DNA of 64,000 nt from Sphaeroforma sirkka (Eukaryota; Opisthokonta; Ichthyosporea; Ichthyophonida): contig LUCW03001715.1 in NCBI GenBank assembly GCA_001586965.3, forward strand, positions 127,126 through 191,125, read 5' to 3'. Positions 62,101-64,000 of this stretch are shown here, one piece after another. The first letter of the stretch is position 1. Each line of letters starts with the position of its first letter. A program made the translations under genes and the position numbers. The notes beneath the pieces are model-generated. The model did not search any database. It was not told the origin of the DNA and saw nothing but the letters and a program-made list of their open reading frames with translations.

Positions 62101-64000
62101 AAAGGTCCTTTTGTGCAGCCGTAGGTGACTGAAAGGCTTTAAGTAATGAGAAGATGCGGTACCAGATCCGAGAAGAAGTTAACAAACCCACACAGAGTTC
62201 ACATCTCTTCCAGTAATTGAAGTGTTGATAAATCCAACAGAAACTGTTTCTTGCCAGGATCAATTTCTTACTGCCTGCTGCAGATGCTTTTGTAGCCAAG
62301 TACGTGTATAGTATCTTTGGCAAAAGAACACTTGTCTTCGTTAATCTTAAGTTTAGCATGATTAAGTCGCTTTTAAGACTTCTTTAACGAGTTTAGCATG
62401 TTCATGTGCTGTCTTTCAAAGATAACTATATCATCTAAAATAGACTGATACGTTATAGCGACAGGTCCGCAAATAGTTCCATCATAACTTGTTGGAAGGA
62501 AGAAGGTAACATGTGTAAGCCTTCAGGTGCACCTTTAAACTGGTACTTCTTATACTTGCCAAGTAAAGTAAAGAAGTATTTCCTATGAGGCTCATATATC
62601 TGTAGTTGATGGAATGCAGCTTTTAAGTCTATCTTGGAAAAGATAGTCGCACCCTCCATTTTGCGTAGTATCTCGCTTATCTTAGGTAAGGGAAAACTAT
62701 GTTGCGGAATTAGTTTGTTGATTGGCGACAGGTCTAGTACTACTCTTGTTTTACTAAACGTTCCATCAGATTTATATTGATCGACCGCTAGAGAGCTAAG
62801 TTAACTGGGGTTGCATCATAATTGATTTCAATTAGACCCTGTTTTAATCAATCGTTAATTTGGGTTTTGACAACGTCTTTTGTGTCTCCAACTCACGTAG
62901 TTATGAAGAAGGACACTTTAACTTAGAGAAGTCGACGTTTGTTAAGTCAAGTCTAACGTACCCATTAGAGAACTTAAACATACACCAAGTCAGTTATTGC
63001 AATCTTCCTGTTTTGTATGGTCAGTCCATAATTATATCGGTGAAGTGCGGAATCATATCCTTTTGCTTCACCTTCCGGGAGGTTTAGGTATCTTTTAACA
63101 TATTATCATCTGACTGATCTTTATTCGGGTCTAGCCCATTAGGCAGACCAGTGAGTGTGTTATACCTAAACTGAGAAGATCAGTCATACCTATAATTAAA
63201 TCGTATTTCTGAGACATGTCAGTAACGATTAGGTGAGTCTTCACTTCTCTTCTATCTGACAGCATTATGTGTGCATAGTCAATGGCTTGTTCTGCAAGTA
63301 GTAACTTTGCCATTTCCCAAGATTAAATCAGTTGTTTCGTTATGGACAGCCATATCTTGGCAGTAGGCTACTCGGCATGAGATAGCAGAGACTTCAGCCC
63401 TGGATCAAATAGTGCCATAACTTTTTCTCCATTTACGAAAACTGCTTTGAAGATACGTTCATCTCCTTTGGTATGGATTTTTTATTGAACATTTTCTCAT
63501 AATCTTGCTCTAGTGCACACATATGGTACTGTCGGTGCTTAACCGGACGTCCGGTAAGTCCTTGCAATCCTCTTTATGCCAACCGTTAGTACCCTTGCAA
63601 GTAGCACACTCTTTCATATAGTGTCAAAATCTGGCTTGCCTGGTGCACACTTAACAGGGGTCGTGTCTACCATTCCACTTGCCATTACGTTTTGTGAGGT
63701 TGTAACCACACTTCTTACGAAGGCGCTCTCACCTTCTTATCACCTTTCGGTTCGGTAGAAGTAGAGCCAGTACCCCCCCTCAGTAGTAGTGCGAGGGTTT
63801 CTTGGTACTACGCCGCAGTATTAGTCTCTACTGCGTTTCAGCTTAGTGGGCTGGGTGTGGCTCATTGGTACTAAAGTACTCTGGTAGAAATTGGTATGTG
63901 TAGAGTACTATCTTCTCAAGACAGACCAAGGCATAGATCTTAAAATCACCATAGGCGATGATGTCATCGTGACTTTCTTAAAGAGAGTTAGCTCCCAGAG
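58595..64000 (-). mobile_element. Element C: second copy of gypsy family A, cut by the window end
   Basis: The LTR is at 58595-59191 with polypurine tract complement TAGCCCCCCAG just inside. Then, read on the minus strand and in rising coordinates: chromodomain-like end and integrase (59.4-60.6 kb), integrase N-terminal zinc part (HRAYEHTYKMAIRAG, about 60.7 kb), MFAAEHNKQ linker (61.2-61.6 kb), RNase H (61.75-62.1 kb), reverse transcriptase (62.4-62.7 kb), protease (63.1-63.45 kb), and cysteine-rich nucleocapsid (63.5-64.0 kb). It has no nested insertions in the visible part, but has more than ten breaks. It serves as the reference for where A was interrupted. Confidence 0.85.

Overview
The window reads as nuclear DNA of an intron-rich eukaryote, probably a unicellular one. 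Host genes have GT..AG introns with clean phases and all three standard stop codons are used. There are long AT microsatellites and heavy LTR-retrotransposon load. The mixture (chromodomain-bearing Ty3/gypsy elements, one Ty1/copia, a LINE, DNA-transposon relics, many small introns) would suit a protist such as a unicellular holozoan, but the sequence alone does not fix the lineage.

Host-gene part (1-17.3 kb). A four-exon plus-strand gene (74-2380) ends in a very acidic tail and looks weakly like dynactin p24. Three minus-strand genes follow: a 440-aa protein with a coiled coil and spaced W-x-x-W-L motifs (4545-5867), a two-exon 90-aa single-pass membrane protein with a PET117-like layout (6254-6927), and a 583-aa Thr/Ser/Pro-rich protein with a mitochondrial-type N terminus (7538-9289). 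The best-resolved gene is on the plus strand (11072-17299). It has eleven exons and encodes about 828 aa: a signal anchor, a Thr/Glu-rich stalk, a GT2-type glycosyltransferase half and a GT4-type half. Its first intron is packed with microsatellites.

Transposon part (18.2-64 kb). A very old gypsy fossil (18.2-21.2 kb) carries a 300-bp tandem repeat. Next is a 1.2-kb DNA element with ~110-bp inverted repeats and a CCHC knuckle (21.4-22.65 kb). From 22.75 to 56.3 kb lies one stack of nested insertions. A minus-strand gypsy element (here A) was hit by a young chromovirus (B, 23500-30687, flanked by GTAC), by a 5'-truncated LINE (31.8-33.9 kb), by a second chromovirus (D, 34551-51040) that itself holds a copia element (E, 39996-46317), and by a tail-to-tail pair of LINE ends (54.26-55.56 kb). 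After a short stretch with a piggyBac-like cysteine motif and some unassigned reading frames, a second copy of family A (C) starts at 58595 and runs off the window.

No tRNA, rRNA, CRISPR array or bacterial-type operon was seen. The retroelements are treated as fossils: extents, family, parts, nesting and rough age only.
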